64,000 nt of DNA from Pseudomonas fluorescens (GTDB taxonomy: Bacteria > Pseudomonadota > Gammaproteobacteria > Pseudomonadales > Pseudomonadaceae), in NCBI RefSeq assembly GCF_000967965.1, contig NZ_LACC01000030.1, forward strand, positions 38,497 through 102,496. The letters are read 5' to 3'. Numbering within the stretch: position 1 is the first letter of the stretch; every line of letters begins with the position of its first letter. The notes below the pieces were generated by a model, which had not been told where the DNA came from, made no database searches, and worked only from the letters and a program-made list of their open reading frames with translations. Positions 1 to 8,926 of this stretch are shown piece after piece. Position numbers and translations under genes: made by a program.

Positions 1-294
1 GCCGCTCTCGACGCTTTTGTAGAGCGACGCACCCTCTTGAACCAGCAAGGCGCTGATGATGATCACCGGCAGAATCGCAATCACCAGGCAAATGCTCAAT
101 GTGCACAGCGACGTGAGGTTGCGTTGCCAGCCGAACTTCTCTTGCAGCCGGCGCTGCAGTGGCGCAAAGACGATGCCAAGGATCACCGCCCAGAACACCG
201 CGCCGTAAAACGGCAGCAGGATCCAGATGAACGCAGCGCTCACCAGCACCAGCAAAACCGTCAGTGATTTGTCTTGTAGGGGCGCTTCGTTCAT
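1..294 (-). CDS. AI-2E family transporter, N-terminal part (cut by window edge)
   Basis: Reading on the minus strand from ATG at 294, 98 codons run off the left edge of the window. The start is MNEAPLQDKSL followed by two closely spaced hydrophobic segments (about residues 12-45) containing the FYGAVFWAVILGIVFAPL stretch. It then has a short basic loop and a third hydrophobic segment (about 63-85). This is the N-terminal pattern of the AI-2E/PerM permease family, polytopic inner-membrane proteins of about 350 residues with mostly unproven substrates. Only the first quarter is visible, so substrate and length cannot be judged. It is divergent from trhP, with about 160 bp between the starts. 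Confidence 0.72.
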   Translation of the reverse strand, partial: MNEAPLQDKSLTVLLVLVSAAFIWILLPFYGAVFWAVILGIVFAPLQRRLQEKFGWQRNLTSLCTLSICLVIAILPVIIISALLVQEGASLYKSVESG

Positions 295-454
295 GTCCGA
301 TCCGTGCCAGAGAGGACGAAAAACTTCCGCCCTGATGTTTAGTCCACTACGGCTCGCGCGAGTGCCATCGGTTTGTTGAACAAGCATAGATCCAGGTCAA
401 TAATCCCTCGCCACCGAACGTTTACCCTGCGCGGCTTTTGCGACCGACACTGCC

Positions 455-1780
455 ATGAACTTCACCGCGCCAGAACTGCTCGCCCCCGCCGGCACCCTGA
501 AAAACATGCGTTACGCCTTCGCCTACGGCGCCGATGCCGTGTACGCCGGCCAGCCGCGCTACAGCCTGCGGGTGCGCAACAACGAATTCGACCACGCCAA
601 CCTGGCCCTCGGCATTCGCGAGGCCCAGGCCCAGGGCAAGCGCTTCTACGTGGTGGTGAACATCGCGCCGCACAACGCCAAGCTCAAGACCTTCCTCAAG
701 GACCTTGAACCGGTGATTGCCATGGCCCCGGATGCGCTGATCATGTCCGACCCCGGCCTGATCATGCTGGTACGCCGGCACTATCCGCAGATGCCGATCC
801 ACCTTTCGGTGCAAGCCAATACGGTGAACTGGGCGAGCGTCGAGTTCTGGCAGCAGCAAGGCTTGAGCCGGATAATCCTGTCCCGGGAGCTGTCCCTGGA
901 GGAAATCGCCGAGATCCGCGAGCAAGTGCCGGCCATGGAACTGGAAGTGTTCGTGCACGGCGCGTTGTGCATGGCCTATTCCGGGCGCTGCCTGCTGTCG
1001 GGCTACATGAACAAGCGTGACGCCAATCAGGGCAGTTGCACCAATGCCTGTCGCTGGAAATATTCGGCGCAACCGGCCACGGAAAACAATCTCGGCGAGA
1101 TCGTGCAACAGTATCAGCCGGAACCCACCCTGGGCATCGGCGCGCCGACCGAGCAGGTGTTCCTGTTGCAGGAAGCCAATCGTCCCGGCGAACAGATGCC
1201 GGCCTTCGAAGACGAACACGGCACCTACATCATGAACGCCAAGGACCTGCGCGCCGTGCAGCACGTCGAACGCCTGACCCACATGGGCGTGCACTCCCTG
1301 AAAATCGAAGGCCGGACCAAATCGCACTTTTATTGCGCGCGCACCACCCAGGTTTATCGCCGAGCCATCGACGATGCGGTGGCGGGCCGGGCCTTCGACC
1401 GCGACCTTATGACCGATCTGGAATCCCTCGCCCAGCGCGGCTACACCGAAGGCTTTCTACGCCGCCATGTGCATGACGAATACCAGAACTACCAGAACGG
1501 CAGCTCCGTCTCGGAGCGCCAGCAGTTTGTCGGTGAATTGACCGGGCAGCGCCGAGATCGCCTGGCCGAGGTCAAGGTGAAGAACCGCTTCGGCCTGGGC
1601 GATCACATGGAGCTGATGACGCCCAAGGGCAACTTCCACTTCGATCTGCATCAGTTGCAAAACGCCAAGGGTGAAGCGATCGAGGTTGCACCGGGAGATG
1701 GGCATACGGTGTATTTGCCGATACCGGATGCAGTGGATCTGGAGTTTGGGTTGTTGATGCGGGATATCAGCGTGACCTGA
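455..1780 (+). CDS. trhP: Peptidase U32 family tRNA hydroxylation protein TrhP (YegQ)
   Basis: 441 residues, full length for the YegQ/TrhP branch of the U32 family. The U32 signature lies at about residues 164-182 (EVFVHGALC followed by SGRCLLS), with Cys172, Cys179, Cys195 and Cys199 in the family's conserved cysteine cluster, which binds an iron-sulfur centre. Known role of the family: prephenate-dependent hydroxylation of uridine 34 in tRNA, the first step toward 5-carboxymethoxyuridine. Despite the family name, proteolysis is not expected here. The ATG at 455 starts immediately at the conserved ELLAPAG motif (residues 7-13). Monocistronic; the next gene is convergent. Confidence 0.88.
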   Translation: MNFTAPELLAPAGTLKNMRYAFAYGADAVYAGQPRYSLRVRNNEFDHANLALGIREAQAQGKRFYVVVNIAPHNAKLKTFLKDLEPVIAMAPDALIMSDPGLIMLVRRHYPQMPIHLSVQANTVNWASVEFWQQQGLSRIILSRELSLEEIAEIREQVPAMELEVFVHGALCMAYSGRCLLSGYMNKRDANQGSCTNACRWKYSAQPATENNLGEIVQQYQPEPTLGIGAPTEQVFLLQEANRPGEQMPAFEDEHGTYIMNAKDLRAVQHVERLTHMGVHSLKIEGRTKSHFYCARTTQVYRRAIDDAVAGRAFDRDLMTDLESLAQRGYTEGFLRRHVHDEYQNYQNGSSVSERQQFVGELTGQRRDRLAEVKVKNRFGLGDHMELMTPKGNFHFDLHQLQNAKGEAIEVAPGDGHTVYLPIPDAVDLEFGLLMRDISVT

Positions 1781-1815
1781 CCTGCAAATCCACCCAATTC
1801 CTACAGGGAAATGTG

Positions 1816-2679
1816 TCAGGCAAACTCTTCGCGGAGCATCGCCACAAACGCCTCCCGCGCCGGGTGCACCCCGGCGTTTTCGTGCCAGTAGAACAGGCTC
1901 TCGATTGCCGTCAGTTCGGGAAACTCGAACGCCACGCACCCGGCACCCTTGGCGTATTGATCGAAAACCCCTTTAGTCACCAGCGCCACGCCGGCCCCGG
2001 CGCTGACGCAACCGACAATCGCGCCATAGCTGGCCAGGCTGACAATCGGCAGCGCCAACCCATTGCGCAATAACCAATGCTCCATCGCTGCCCGGTAAGG
2101 ACAGCCCTGAGGCCAAAGGAACATCGTCTTGTCATGCAGGTCCGTCACGTTGCGCAACGGCCCGAGGGAGGTTGAGGCGATCAACAGCAACTCTTCGCGG
2201 TACATCGGCGTGCGCTTGAGGTGCGCACGCTCGACGTCGACCGCGACGATTGCACCGTCGAGCTTGTGATTGAGCGTGTCGTCGAGCAACTGGGCCCAGG
2301 TGCCGGTGGTCAGCTCCAGCGCCACCTGCGGGAAACGCTTGTGGAATTTCGCCAGCAACCGCGGCAATCGCCCGGTGGCCGACGACTCGATGGCCCCGAT
2401 GCGCAGCGGCCCCGAGGGTTCGGCCGAAGGATCGACCGCGCGCTTGGCCTCGGCGGTGAGGGCAAGAATTTTCGAGGCGTAGGCCAGGAAGGTTTGCCCC
2501 GAAGGGCTGATGCGCAGCCCTCGCCCCTCGCGCAGGAACAGCGCGACACCCAATTCGGCCTCCAGGGCCTTGATCCGTGCCGTGATGTTCGACGGTACGC
2601 AATGCAACAGCTCGGCCGCGCGGGCGATGCTGCCGACATCGGCCACGGTCTTGAACATGCGAATCTGTGCCAGCTCCAT
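1816..2679 (-). CDS. LysR-family transcriptional regulator
   Basis: 287 residues. The N-terminal winged helix-turn-helix is at about residues 1-60 (MELAQIRMFKTVADVGS, then AARAAELLH-type recognition helix and ALEAELGVALF). The rest is a LysR substrate-binding domain from about 90 to 287. It is divergent from an EamA permease gene whose start lies 96 bp away. A T-N11-A dyad (TCACCAAAAGTGA, 2683-2695) sits right beside its start codon, as expected for an autoregulated LysR gene that also controls its divergent neighbour. The inducer cannot be read from the sequence. The inference is that it regulates export or import by the neighbouring permease. Confidence 0.85.
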   Translation of the reverse strand: MELAQIRMFKTVADVGSIARAAELLHCVPSNITARIKALEAELGVALFLREGRGLRISPSGQTFLAYASKILALTAEAKRAVDPSAEPSGPLRIGAIESSATGRLPRLLAKFHKRFPQVALELTTGTWAQLLDDTLNHKLDGAIVAVDVERAHLKRTPMYREELLLIASTSLGPLRNVTDLHDKTMFLWPQGCPYRAAMEHWLLRNGLALPIVSLASYGAIVGCVSAGAGVALVTKGVFDQYAKGAGCVAFEFPELTAIESLFYWHENAGVHPAREAFVAMLREEFA

Positions 2680-2682
2680 ACA

Positions 2683-2695
2683 TCACCAAAAGTGA
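2683..2695. promoter_or_regulatory. Candidate LysR operator (T-N11-A dyad)
   Basis: TCACCAAAAGTGA has perfect TCAC/GTGA arms and the T-N11-A spacing typical of LysR-type binding sites. It lies 4 bp upstream of the LysR start codon and about 80 bp upstream of the divergent EamA gene. Function is inferred from position and shape. Confidence 0.45.
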
Positions 2696-2775
2696 ACGGT
2701 TAGCGCAGTATAAGTCAGTTGTGGCGAACGATCCGCTTTCTGATACTCGGTGCATCCGCCCACAGGTGCACGACC

Positions 2776-3687
2776 ATGACGCCGCTCACACCCTCCCCCG
2801 TTTCCCCCTGGAAAATCATCCTGGCCATGGCGTTTGTCGTGGCGTGCTGGGGCTATTCGCCGACCGGCATCCATATCGGCTTGCTGGCCTATGACCCGGT
2901 GCACCTGGCACTGCTGCGCTTCCTGCTGGCTTCCGTGTTCATGGCCGTGGTCGCGATGTTCAAGGGCATTCGCCGGCCGAGCCTGCGCGATCTGCCGTTG
3001 ATGTTCGGCCTGGGTTTCTTTGCCGTGAGCCTGCACCACGTGGCGATCAACTTCGGGCAGCAAGGTGTCAGTGCTGGCGCTTCGAGCGTTCTGGCCCAGA
3101 CCACGCCCCTGTTCAGTACGCTGATCGCGCGCTTCGTGTTCAAGGATCAGGTGAGCCTGTGGCGCTGGGGTTGTGTGCTGCTCGGGTTGTTGGGCGTGGT
3201 GATTGTGGTGGCGGGCGATCATGGCCTGGGCAGCCTTGATGCCCACGGCTTGCTGATCCTGTTGGCGGCGGTGTCCTGGAGCCTCTACTTTGCCCTGCAA
3301 AAGCATCACACCGGGCGTTACGACGGGCTGACGCTGGTGTGTTACACGGTGTGGTCCGGGACGGCGCTGTTGCTGGTTTTCTTGCCCGGCCTGGCGGATC
3401 AAGTCGCCCTGGCGCCGCTGCGTGTGCAATTTGCGGTGATTGCCCTGGGGATATTCCCCAGCGCCCTGGCGTACCTGGCCTGGGCCTATGTACTGGCGCA
3501 TGTCGATTTGAGCCGGGCGACGATGACGCTGTATCTGACGCCGCCGACGGCGATGGTCATTGCGTCTTATGCGCTTGGCGAACGGCCGACATTGATGATT
3601 GTGGTCGGCGGGCTGGTGGTGTTGGTGAGTGTGCTGGCGTTGAATCTGGAGCGGCGGGCTGTGGTTGTTCAGGCTGTCAGGGTCTGA
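2776..3687 (+). CDS. EamA/DMT-superfamily permease
   Basis: 303 residues from ATG 2776, with about ten hydrophobic segments arranged as two EamA repeats. The first repeat begins at about residue 14 and has VVACWGYSPTGIHIGL. The second begins near residue 155 and carries the LAWAYVLAHVDLSRAT region typical of the C-terminal repeat. Members are inner-membrane metabolite exporters or importers, often for amino acids or related compounds. The frame is open 57 bp further upstream to 2719, but the internal ATG was chosen because the extension is not membrane-like and would run into the LysR promoter. The divergent LysR gene is the likely regulator. Substrate unknown. Confidence 0.82.
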   Translation: MTPLTPSPVSPWKIILAMAFVVACWGYSPTGIHIGLLAYDPVHLALLRFLLASVFMAVVAMFKGIRRPSLRDLPLMFGLGFFAVSLHHVAINFGQQGVSAGASSVLAQTTPLFSTLIARFVFKDQVSLWRWGCVLLGLLGVVIVVAGDHGLGSLDAHGLLILLAAVSWSLYFALQKHHTGRYDGLTLVCYTVWSGTALLLVFLPGLADQVALAPLRVQFAVIALGIFPSALAYLAWAYVLAHVDLSRATMTLYLTPPTAMVIASYALGERPTLMIVVGGLVVLVSVLALNLERRAVVVQAVRV

Positions 3688-3714
3688 TTCAGGTTTTTCG
3701 CTGACAGGCCTGAC

Positions 3715-3810
3715 GCTATCGCGAGCAAGCTCGCTCCCACAGGGTTTTATGGTTGCCGCGGTTCTTGAGCACGCCCCAGAACCTGTGGGAGCGTGGCTTG
3801 CCCGCGATGA
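3715..3810. repeat. REPIN-like pair of inverted REP palindromes
   Basis: Two inverted copies of the Pseudomonas REP motif (CGCGAGCAAGCTCGCTCCCA at 3719 and the inverted GTGGGAGCGTGGCTTGCCCG at 3785) flank a short spacer. The pair lies between the 3' ends of two convergent genes. Confidence 0.85.
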
Positions 3811-3834
3811 ACGATGACGCGGTATCACTGACCA

Positions 3835-4545
3835 TCAACTGGGAGAAAACCGGTCACGGCTGTTGGTCAGGTGCAACCACATCGCCGCCCGCGCCGCATC
3901 CGGATCCTGGCGCTTGATGGCATTGAGAATCGCCTCGTGTTCAAGATTGGCCAACTGGCCAAGCTTGCTCAAGTCCACCGCGCCACGCTCGGCGGCATTG
4001 ACGCGGGTGCGCGGGATCATGGCACTGCCCAGGTGCTGCATGATTTCGGTAAAGCATACGTTGCCGGTGGCTTCGGCGATCAGCAGATGAAAACGCCGGT
4101 CCGCTTCGACACAGCTGTCGTTGTTGGCCAGCAGGCTTTGATAGTCATCCAGTGCTTCACGCATCTGCGCCAGTTGCAGATCGCTGCGGCGCGTTGCCGC
4201 CAGCGCCGCCGCCTGGGTTTCCAGGCCCATGCGCAATTCCAGAATGCTGCGCACCCCCAACGCGGTATCGACATTCAGCCGCAGCCCCTGCTCCGGTGCG
4301 CGCTCGATCACGAACGTGCCAATGCCGTGCCGGGTCTCCACCAGCCCCGAAGCCTGCAACTTCGAGATCGCCTCACGCACCACCGTGCGACTGACCCCGT
4401 GTTCCTGAACGATAGTGTTTTCCGACGGCAGCTTGTCGCCGGGCAACATCTGGCCGAGCAGGATGCGCTGGGTCAGTTTCTCCACCAGGTCATGGGCCAG
4501 GTTATGGCTGCGCTTGCGGGCGGGTACTTCGAGGTCTTCTTGCAT
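3835..4545 (-). CDS. GntR/FadR-type (FCD domain) regulator of glucarate genes
   Basis: 236 residues. The N-terminal GntR winged helix is at about 20-85 (ILLGQMLPGDKLPSENTI and the GVSRTVVREAISKLQASGLVE recognition region). The C-terminal helical FCD ligand-binding domain starts at about 100 (SILELRMGLETQAAALAA). FCD regulators usually repress sugar-acid or organic-acid genes and are released by the substrate. The gene is divergent from gudP-gudD with about 280 bp between starts, so control of glucarate uptake and dehydration is the natural inference. A TTGTATGACAA palindrome in the shared promoter region is a plausible operator. Confidence 0.83.
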   Translation of the reverse strand: MQEDLEVPARKRSHNLAHDLVEKLTQRILLGQMLPGDKLPSENTIVQEHGVSRTVVREAISKLQASGLVETRHGIGTFVIERAPEQGLRLNVDTALGVRSILELRMGLETQAAALAATRRSDLQLAQMREALDDYQSLLANNDSCVEADRRFHLLIAEATGNVCFTEIMQHLGSAMIPRTRVNAAERGAVDLSKLGQLANLEHEAILNAIKRQDPDAARAAMWLHLTNSRDRFSPS

Positions 4546-4619
4546 CGGGGTGTCCGGAAATCAGGGCTATCGAATCGTAGCACCGCGTCGGGCGGGAATC
4601 CTGAAAAATCTCGCTCAAC

Positions 4620-4630
4620 TTGTATGACAA
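4620..4630. promoter_or_regulatory. Candidate GntR-FCD operator upstream of gudP
   Basis: TTGTATGACAA has perfect TTGT/ACAA arms around a 3-base centre. A related half-site (TTGTATGATG) recurs at 4753-4762, closer to gudP. FCD-family operators are short palindromes of this kind. Assignment is inferred from position between the regulator and its likely targets. Confidence 0.4.
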
Positions 4631-4824
4631 CACTCAACAACAAGCCGATATTGGTTCGTTTTAAAGGCCATCAGCCACCGCCAATAGAATCAAAATCTCC
4701 GACAATGCGCCATTTCATTGAGCAAGCGTGGTTGCAAGATCAAAAAATGTAGTTGTATGATGTCTATCAACAACGCAGCACTCAGCTTCACCCCGCATAA
4801 AAATAACGAGTGGGAGAAAACGCA

Positions 4825-6171
4825 GTGAATACATCCATCTCCGGGATGCACGACGACGCCAATTCAGCGCTGAAGTCCGCCATCGCCAAAGTCAAACGTC
4901 ACGTCTTGCCGCTGTTCGTCATCATGTTCATCGTCAATTACATTGATCGCGTGAACATCGGTTTCGTCCGCGCCCACATGGAACACGACCTGGGCATTGG
5001 CGCGGCCGCCTACGGCCTGGGTGCCGGTCTGTTCTTCATCGGTTATGCACTGTTCGAAGTGCCCTCCAACATCCTTCTGCAAAAAGTCGGCGCACGCATC
5101 TGGCTGACGCGGATCATGTTGACCTGGGGCCTGGTCGCCGCGGGCATGGCGTTCATCCAGAACGAAACCCACTTCTACATCCTGCGTTTTCTGCTGGGCG
5201 TGGCCGAAGCCGGGTTCTTTCCCGGGGTGATCTACTACTTCACCCGCTGGTTGCCCGGCGTGGAGCGCGGCAAGGCGATTGCCATCTTCCTCAGTGGCTC
5301 GGCGTTCGCTTCGCTGATCTCAGGCCCCCTGTCCGGCTTGCTCCTGCAAATCGAAGGGCTGGGCCTGCACGGCTGGCAGTGGATGTACTTCATCGAGGGC
5401 ATGTTTTCGGTGGGGTTGTGCGTGTTCGTCTGGTTCTGGCTGGACTCCAGGCCCCACGACGCCAAATGGCTGAGCCGCGAAGAACAGGACGCGCTGGTCA
5501 AGGCCATCGATGACGAACAACTGGCCCGGGAAGCCGCCACGCCGATCAAGCCGTCGCTGGGCAAATTGCTCAAGGATCGCCAGATCATTCTGTTCTGCCT
5601 GATCTACTTCTTTATCCAGTTGACCATCTACGCCGCGACCTTCTGGCTGCCGAGCATCATCAAGAAGATGGGCGACCTGAGCGATGTCCAGGTCGGGCTG
5701 TTCAACTCGATTCCGTGGTTGCTGTCGATTGTCGGCATGTACGCCTTCGCTTCCCTGTCGGGCAAATGGAAACACCAGCAAGCCTGGGTCGCCACCGCCC
5801 TGCTGATCGCTGCGGCCGGAATGTTCATGTCCACCACCGGCGGGCCGATCTTCGCCTTTGTCGCCATCTGCTTTGCCGCACTGGGCTTCAAATCGGCCTC
5901 GTCGCTGTTCTGGCCGATTCCCCAGGCCTACCTGGATGCGCGCATTGCCGCTGGCGTCATCGCGTTGATCAACTCAGTAGGCAATCTCGGAGGTTTCGTT
6001 GCGCCGACCACTTTCGGCCTGCTGGAAGAACGCACCGGTTCGATTCAGGGCGGGCTGTACGGCCTGGCCGCGACCTCGATCATCGCCGCCATCATCGTGT
6101 TTGCCGCCCGCAACACACCGAAACCCGCATCTGCCGTGGCGCTGGGCAAACCTGCACCCAACCACGCCTGA
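4825..6171 (+). CDS. gudP: D-glucarate/galactarate-type MFS transporter (GudP-like)
   Basis: 448 residues, twelve predicted membrane segments, anion:cation symporter branch of the major facilitator superfamily. The N-terminal loop shows the branch's VNYIDRVNIGF motif (about residues 37-47), followed by YALFEVPSNILLQKVGARIW and the GVAEAGFFPGVIYY segment. These proteins import hexarates and hexuronates with protons. Start: a GTG at 4825 is preceded by GGGAG at 4812-4816; the upstream GTG at 4810 has no suitable ribosome site. The gene sits 24 bp before gudD and presumably shares its promoter. The exact hexarate imported is inferred from the neighbour. Confidence 0.82.
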   Translation: MNTSISGMHDDANSALKSAIAKVKRHVLPLFVIMFIVNYIDRVNIGFVRAHMEHDLGIGAAAYGLGAGLFFIGYALFEVPSNILLQKVGARIWLTRIMLTWGLVAAGMAFIQNETHFYILRFLLGVAEAGFFPGVIYYFTRWLPGVERGKAIAIFLSGSAFASLISGPLSGLLLQIEGLGLHGWQWMYFIEGMFSVGLCVFVWFWLDSRPHDAKWLSREEQDALVKAIDDEQLAREAATPIKPSLGKLLKDRQIILFCLIYFFIQLTIYAATFWLPSIIKKMGDLSDVQVGLFNSIPWLLSIVGMYAFASLSGKWKHQQAWVATALLIAAAGMFMSTTGGPIFAFVAICFAALGFKSASSLFWPIPQAYLDARIAAGVIALINSVGNLGGFVAPTTFGLLEERTGSIQGGLYGLAATSIIAAIIVFAARNTPKPASAVALGKPAPNHA

Positions 6172-6195
6172 ATTGTGCTTTTTAAGGATTGGAAT

Positions 6196-7539
6196 ATGAA
6201 CCCACAAGACACCGCAAAAGCCCCGGTCATCACCAGCATGCAAGTGGTTCCGGTCGCCGGCCACGATGGCATGCTGCTCAACCTGAGCGGCGCCCACGGC
6301 CCGTTTTTCACTCGCAACATCGTGATTCTCAAGGACAACGCCGGCCACACCGGTGTCGGCGAAGTACCGGGGGGCGAGCGCATCCGCCAGACCCTCGAAG
6401 ACGCACGCAGCCTGGTGGTCGGCAGCCCGATTGGCACTTATCAGAAGATCCTTAATCAGGTACGCCAGACCTTCGCCGACCGCGATGCCGGTGGCCGCGG
6501 CTTACAGACCTTCGACCTGCGCATCACCATTCACGCCGTCACCGGACTGGAAGCCGCATTGCTCGACTTGCTCGGCCAGCACCTGGACGTGCCGGTAGCC
6601 GCCCTGCTCGGCGAAGGCCAGCAGCGCGATGAAGTGAAGATGCTCGGCTATCTGTTTTATGTCGGCGATCGCAACGCAACCGACCTCGCCTACCGCCGCG
6701 AACCGGACGCCGACAACGACTGGTTCCGCGTGCGGCACGAGAAAGCCATGACCGCCGACGCTGTGGTGCGCCTCGCCGTCGCCGCGCACGCAAAGTATGG
6801 TTTCAAGGATTTCAAACTCAAGGGCGGCGTGCTCAGCGGCGACGCGGAAATCGAAGCGGTCACGGCCCTCGCCGAACGCTTCCCCGATGCGCGCATCACC
6901 CTCGACCCGAATGGCGCCTGGTCACTGAAAGAAGCCATCCGTCTGTGCCGCGACCAGCACCGCGTGCTGGCCTATGCCGAAGACCCGTGCGGGGCGGAAA
7001 ACGGTTACTCGGGTCGCGAAGTCATGGCCGAGTTCCGCCGGGCCACGGGCCTGAAAACCGCGACCAATATGATCGCCACCGACTGGCGGGAAATGGGCCA
7101 CGCGATCCAGTTGCAGTCGGTCGACATTCCCCTGGCCGACCCGCACTTCTGGACCATGCAAGGCTCGGTGCGCGTGGCGCAGATGTGCCACGAGTGGGGC
7201 CTGACCTGGGGCTCGCACTCCAACAACCACTTCGACATTTCCCTGGCGATGTTCACCCATGTCGCAGCGGCCGCGCCGGGCGAGATCACCGCCATCGACA
7301 CCCACTGGATCTGGCAGGACGGCCAGCGCCTGACCAAGTCCCCGCTGCAAATCGTCGACGGCTGTGTGCAGGTGCCGCAGAAACCGGGGCTGGGGGTGGA
7401 GCTGGACATGGATCAGGTCGCCAAAGCTCACGAACTGTACAAAGGCATGGGCCTGGGGGCGCGGGATGACAGCGTGGCAATGCAGTTCCTGATTCCCGGC
7501 TGGAAGTTCGATAACAAGCGGCCGTGCCTGGTGCGTTGA
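6196..7539 (+). CDS. gudD: Glucarate dehydratase
   Basis: 447 residues, enolase superfamily, near the usual 446. It dehydrates D-glucarate (and often L-idarate) to 5-keto-4-deoxy-glucarate in the cytoplasm. Visible active-site elements are the KLK pair in FKDFKLKGG (Lys207, Lys209), metal-ligand regions LDPNGAW (Asp237), AEDPCG (Glu262) and TATNM (Asn291), and the catalytic His341 in GSHSNNH. A good AAGGAT ribosome site precedes ATG 6196. It is followed by a strong stem-loop terminator. The aldolase or dehydratase that would complete the pathway (kdgD or garL type) is not in the window. Confidence 0.93.
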   Translation: MNPQDTAKAPVITSMQVVPVAGHDGMLLNLSGAHGPFFTRNIVILKDNAGHTGVGEVPGGERIRQTLEDARSLVVGSPIGTYQKILNQVRQTFADRDAGGRGLQTFDLRITIHAVTGLEAALLDLLGQHLDVPVAALLGEGQQRDEVKMLGYLFYVGDRNATDLAYRREPDADNDWFRVRHEKAMTADAVVRLAVAAHAKYGFKDFKLKGGVLSGDAEIEAVTALAERFPDARITLDPNGAWSLKEAIRLCRDQHRVLAYAEDPCGAENGYSGREVMAEFRRATGLKTATNMIATDWREMGHAIQLQSVDIPLADPHFWTMQGSVRVAQMCHEWGLTWGSHSNNHFDISLAMFTHVAAAAPGEITAIDTHWIWQDGQRLTKSPLQIVDGCVQVPQKPGLGVELDMDQVAKAHELYKGMGLGARDDSVAMQFLIPGWKFDNKRPCLVR

Positions 7540-7555
7540 GTTGACGGTTGCGCGT

Positions 7556-7580
7556 GGCCGCCTGTTGGCGGCCTATTTTA
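7556..7580 (+). terminator. Rho-independent terminator after gudD
   Basis: Perfect stem GGCCGCC-TGTT-GGCGGCC (7556-7573) followed by TATTTTAAAA, 16 bp after the gudD stop codon. Confidence 0.75.
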
Positions 7581-7652
7581 AAAAGCGCTCGGAGCATGGC
7601 GCTTCACGCCCTAAAATGGCGCGCAACTGAATCAACGACGGATGAAACCAAC

Positions 7653-8792
7653 ATGGACAGGCTGAAAACCATCGCCGCTTGCATGGCGATATTCGCCGCG
7701 GGCCAATGCGTGGCACAGGATCAAATCGAGACAGTGGTGAACGCCGCTGTACAACCGGTGATGCAAGCCGAGGGCATTCACGGCATGGCCGTGGCAGTCA
7801 CCGTCAACGGCCAAGCGCATTACTTCAACTATGGCGTCGCCTCGAAAGAAACCGGCAACCCCGTCACGCAAGACACCCTGTTCGAAATCGGCTCCGTCAG
7901 CAAAACCTTCACCGCCACCCTCGCCGCCTACGCCCAGACCACGGGCAAGCTGTCCCTGTCGGACAAGGCCAGCCAGGTCCTGCCGGCCTTGCGCGGCAGT
8001 GCGTTCGACCACATCAGCGTGCTGCAACTGGGTACCTACAGCGCTGGCGGCCTGCCCCTGCAATTTCCTGCCGAATATGATTCGGCCGACAAGATGCTCG
8101 GCTACTACAAACAATGGAAACCGCTCTACGCCCCCGGCAGCCACCGACTGTATTCGAACCCCAGCCTTGGCCTGTTCGGCTACCTCGCCGCCCAAAGCAT
8201 GGGCCAGCCGTTCGATAACCTGATGGAGAAAACCCTGCTGCCGAAACTGGGCCTCAAGCACACCTATGTGCATGTGCCGCAGGATCAGATGGCGCTTTAC
8301 GCCCAGGGCTACGACAAGGACGGCAAACCGGTACGGGTCACTCCGGGTGCGCTGGATTCCGAGGCGTACGGGGTGAAAACCAGCGCCGCGGACTTGCTGG
8401 CCTACGTCGGTGCAAACATGAAACCAGCGTCCCTGGAAAAGCCGTTGCAGCAAGCCATCGCCCTGACTCATAGCGGTTACTACACCGTAGGCGATATGAC
8501 CCAGGGCCTGGGTTGGGAGTTGTATCGCTACCCGATCACACTGGATCGTTTGCTGGACGGCAACTCCACGCCAATGGCCATGCAAGCCCATGAAGTCCAG
8601 TGGCTAAACCCGCCACAAGCGCAGCCAGAGAACGTGCTGATCAACAAGACAGGCTCAACTGGTGGCTTTGGTGCTTACGTGGCGTACGTGCCATCGAAGG
8701 GCATCGGCATTGTGATGCTGGCCAACAAGAATTATCCCAATGCAGAGCGGGTCAGGATTGCTCATCAGATTCTGAGCGCCCTTTCCCAATAG
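7653..8792 (+). CDS. ampC: Class C (AmpC) beta-lactamase
   Basis: 379 residues with a signal peptide (about residues 1-21, ending CVAQ), exported to the periplasm. All class C motifs are present: the nucleophile in S81-V-S-K, Y167-S-N, and K332-T-G. The enzyme hydrolyses cephalosporins and other beta-lactams through the serine. ATG 7653 was chosen over the open extension to 7548 because it places the signal peptide at the N terminus. No ampR-type LysR gene is adjacent, so the usual divergent ampR-ampC induction arrangement is absent here. No neighbour suggests an operon. Confidence 0.92.
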   Translation: MDRLKTIAACMAIFAAGQCVAQDQIETVVNAAVQPVMQAEGIHGMAVAVTVNGQAHYFNYGVASKETGNPVTQDTLFEIGSVSKTFTATLAAYAQTTGKLSLSDKASQVLPALRGSAFDHISVLQLGTYSAGGLPLQFPAEYDSADKMLGYYKQWKPLYAPGSHRLYSNPSLGLFGYLAAQSMGQPFDNLMEKTLLPKLGLKHTYVHVPQDQMALYAQGYDKDGKPVRVTPGALDSEAYGVKTSAADLLAYVGANMKPASLEKPLQQAIALTHSGYYTVGDMTQGLGWELYRYPITLDRLLDGNSTPMAMQAHEVQWLNPPQAQPENVLINKTGSTGGFGAYVAYVPSKGIGIVMLANKNYPNAERVRIAHQILSALSQ

Positions 8793-8804
8793 CGACTGAT
8801 CCAT

Positions 8805-8896
8805 CTGTGGGAGCGAGCTTGCTCGCGATGGCGTCGTAACAGTCGATACAATGGTTGAATGTCAGGCCGTCATCGCGAGCAAGCTCGCTCCCACAG
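8805..8896. repeat. REPIN (inverted REP pair)
   Basis: CTGTGGGAGCGAGCTTGCTC at 8805 and its inverted copy ending at 8896 (CGAGCAAGCTCGCTCCCACA) flank about 40 bp of spacer. It lies between the convergent ampC and DUF4174 genes. Confidence 0.9.
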
Positions 8897-8926
8897 AAAA
8901 ACCTTCCATCGCCACAAGATTGAGGT

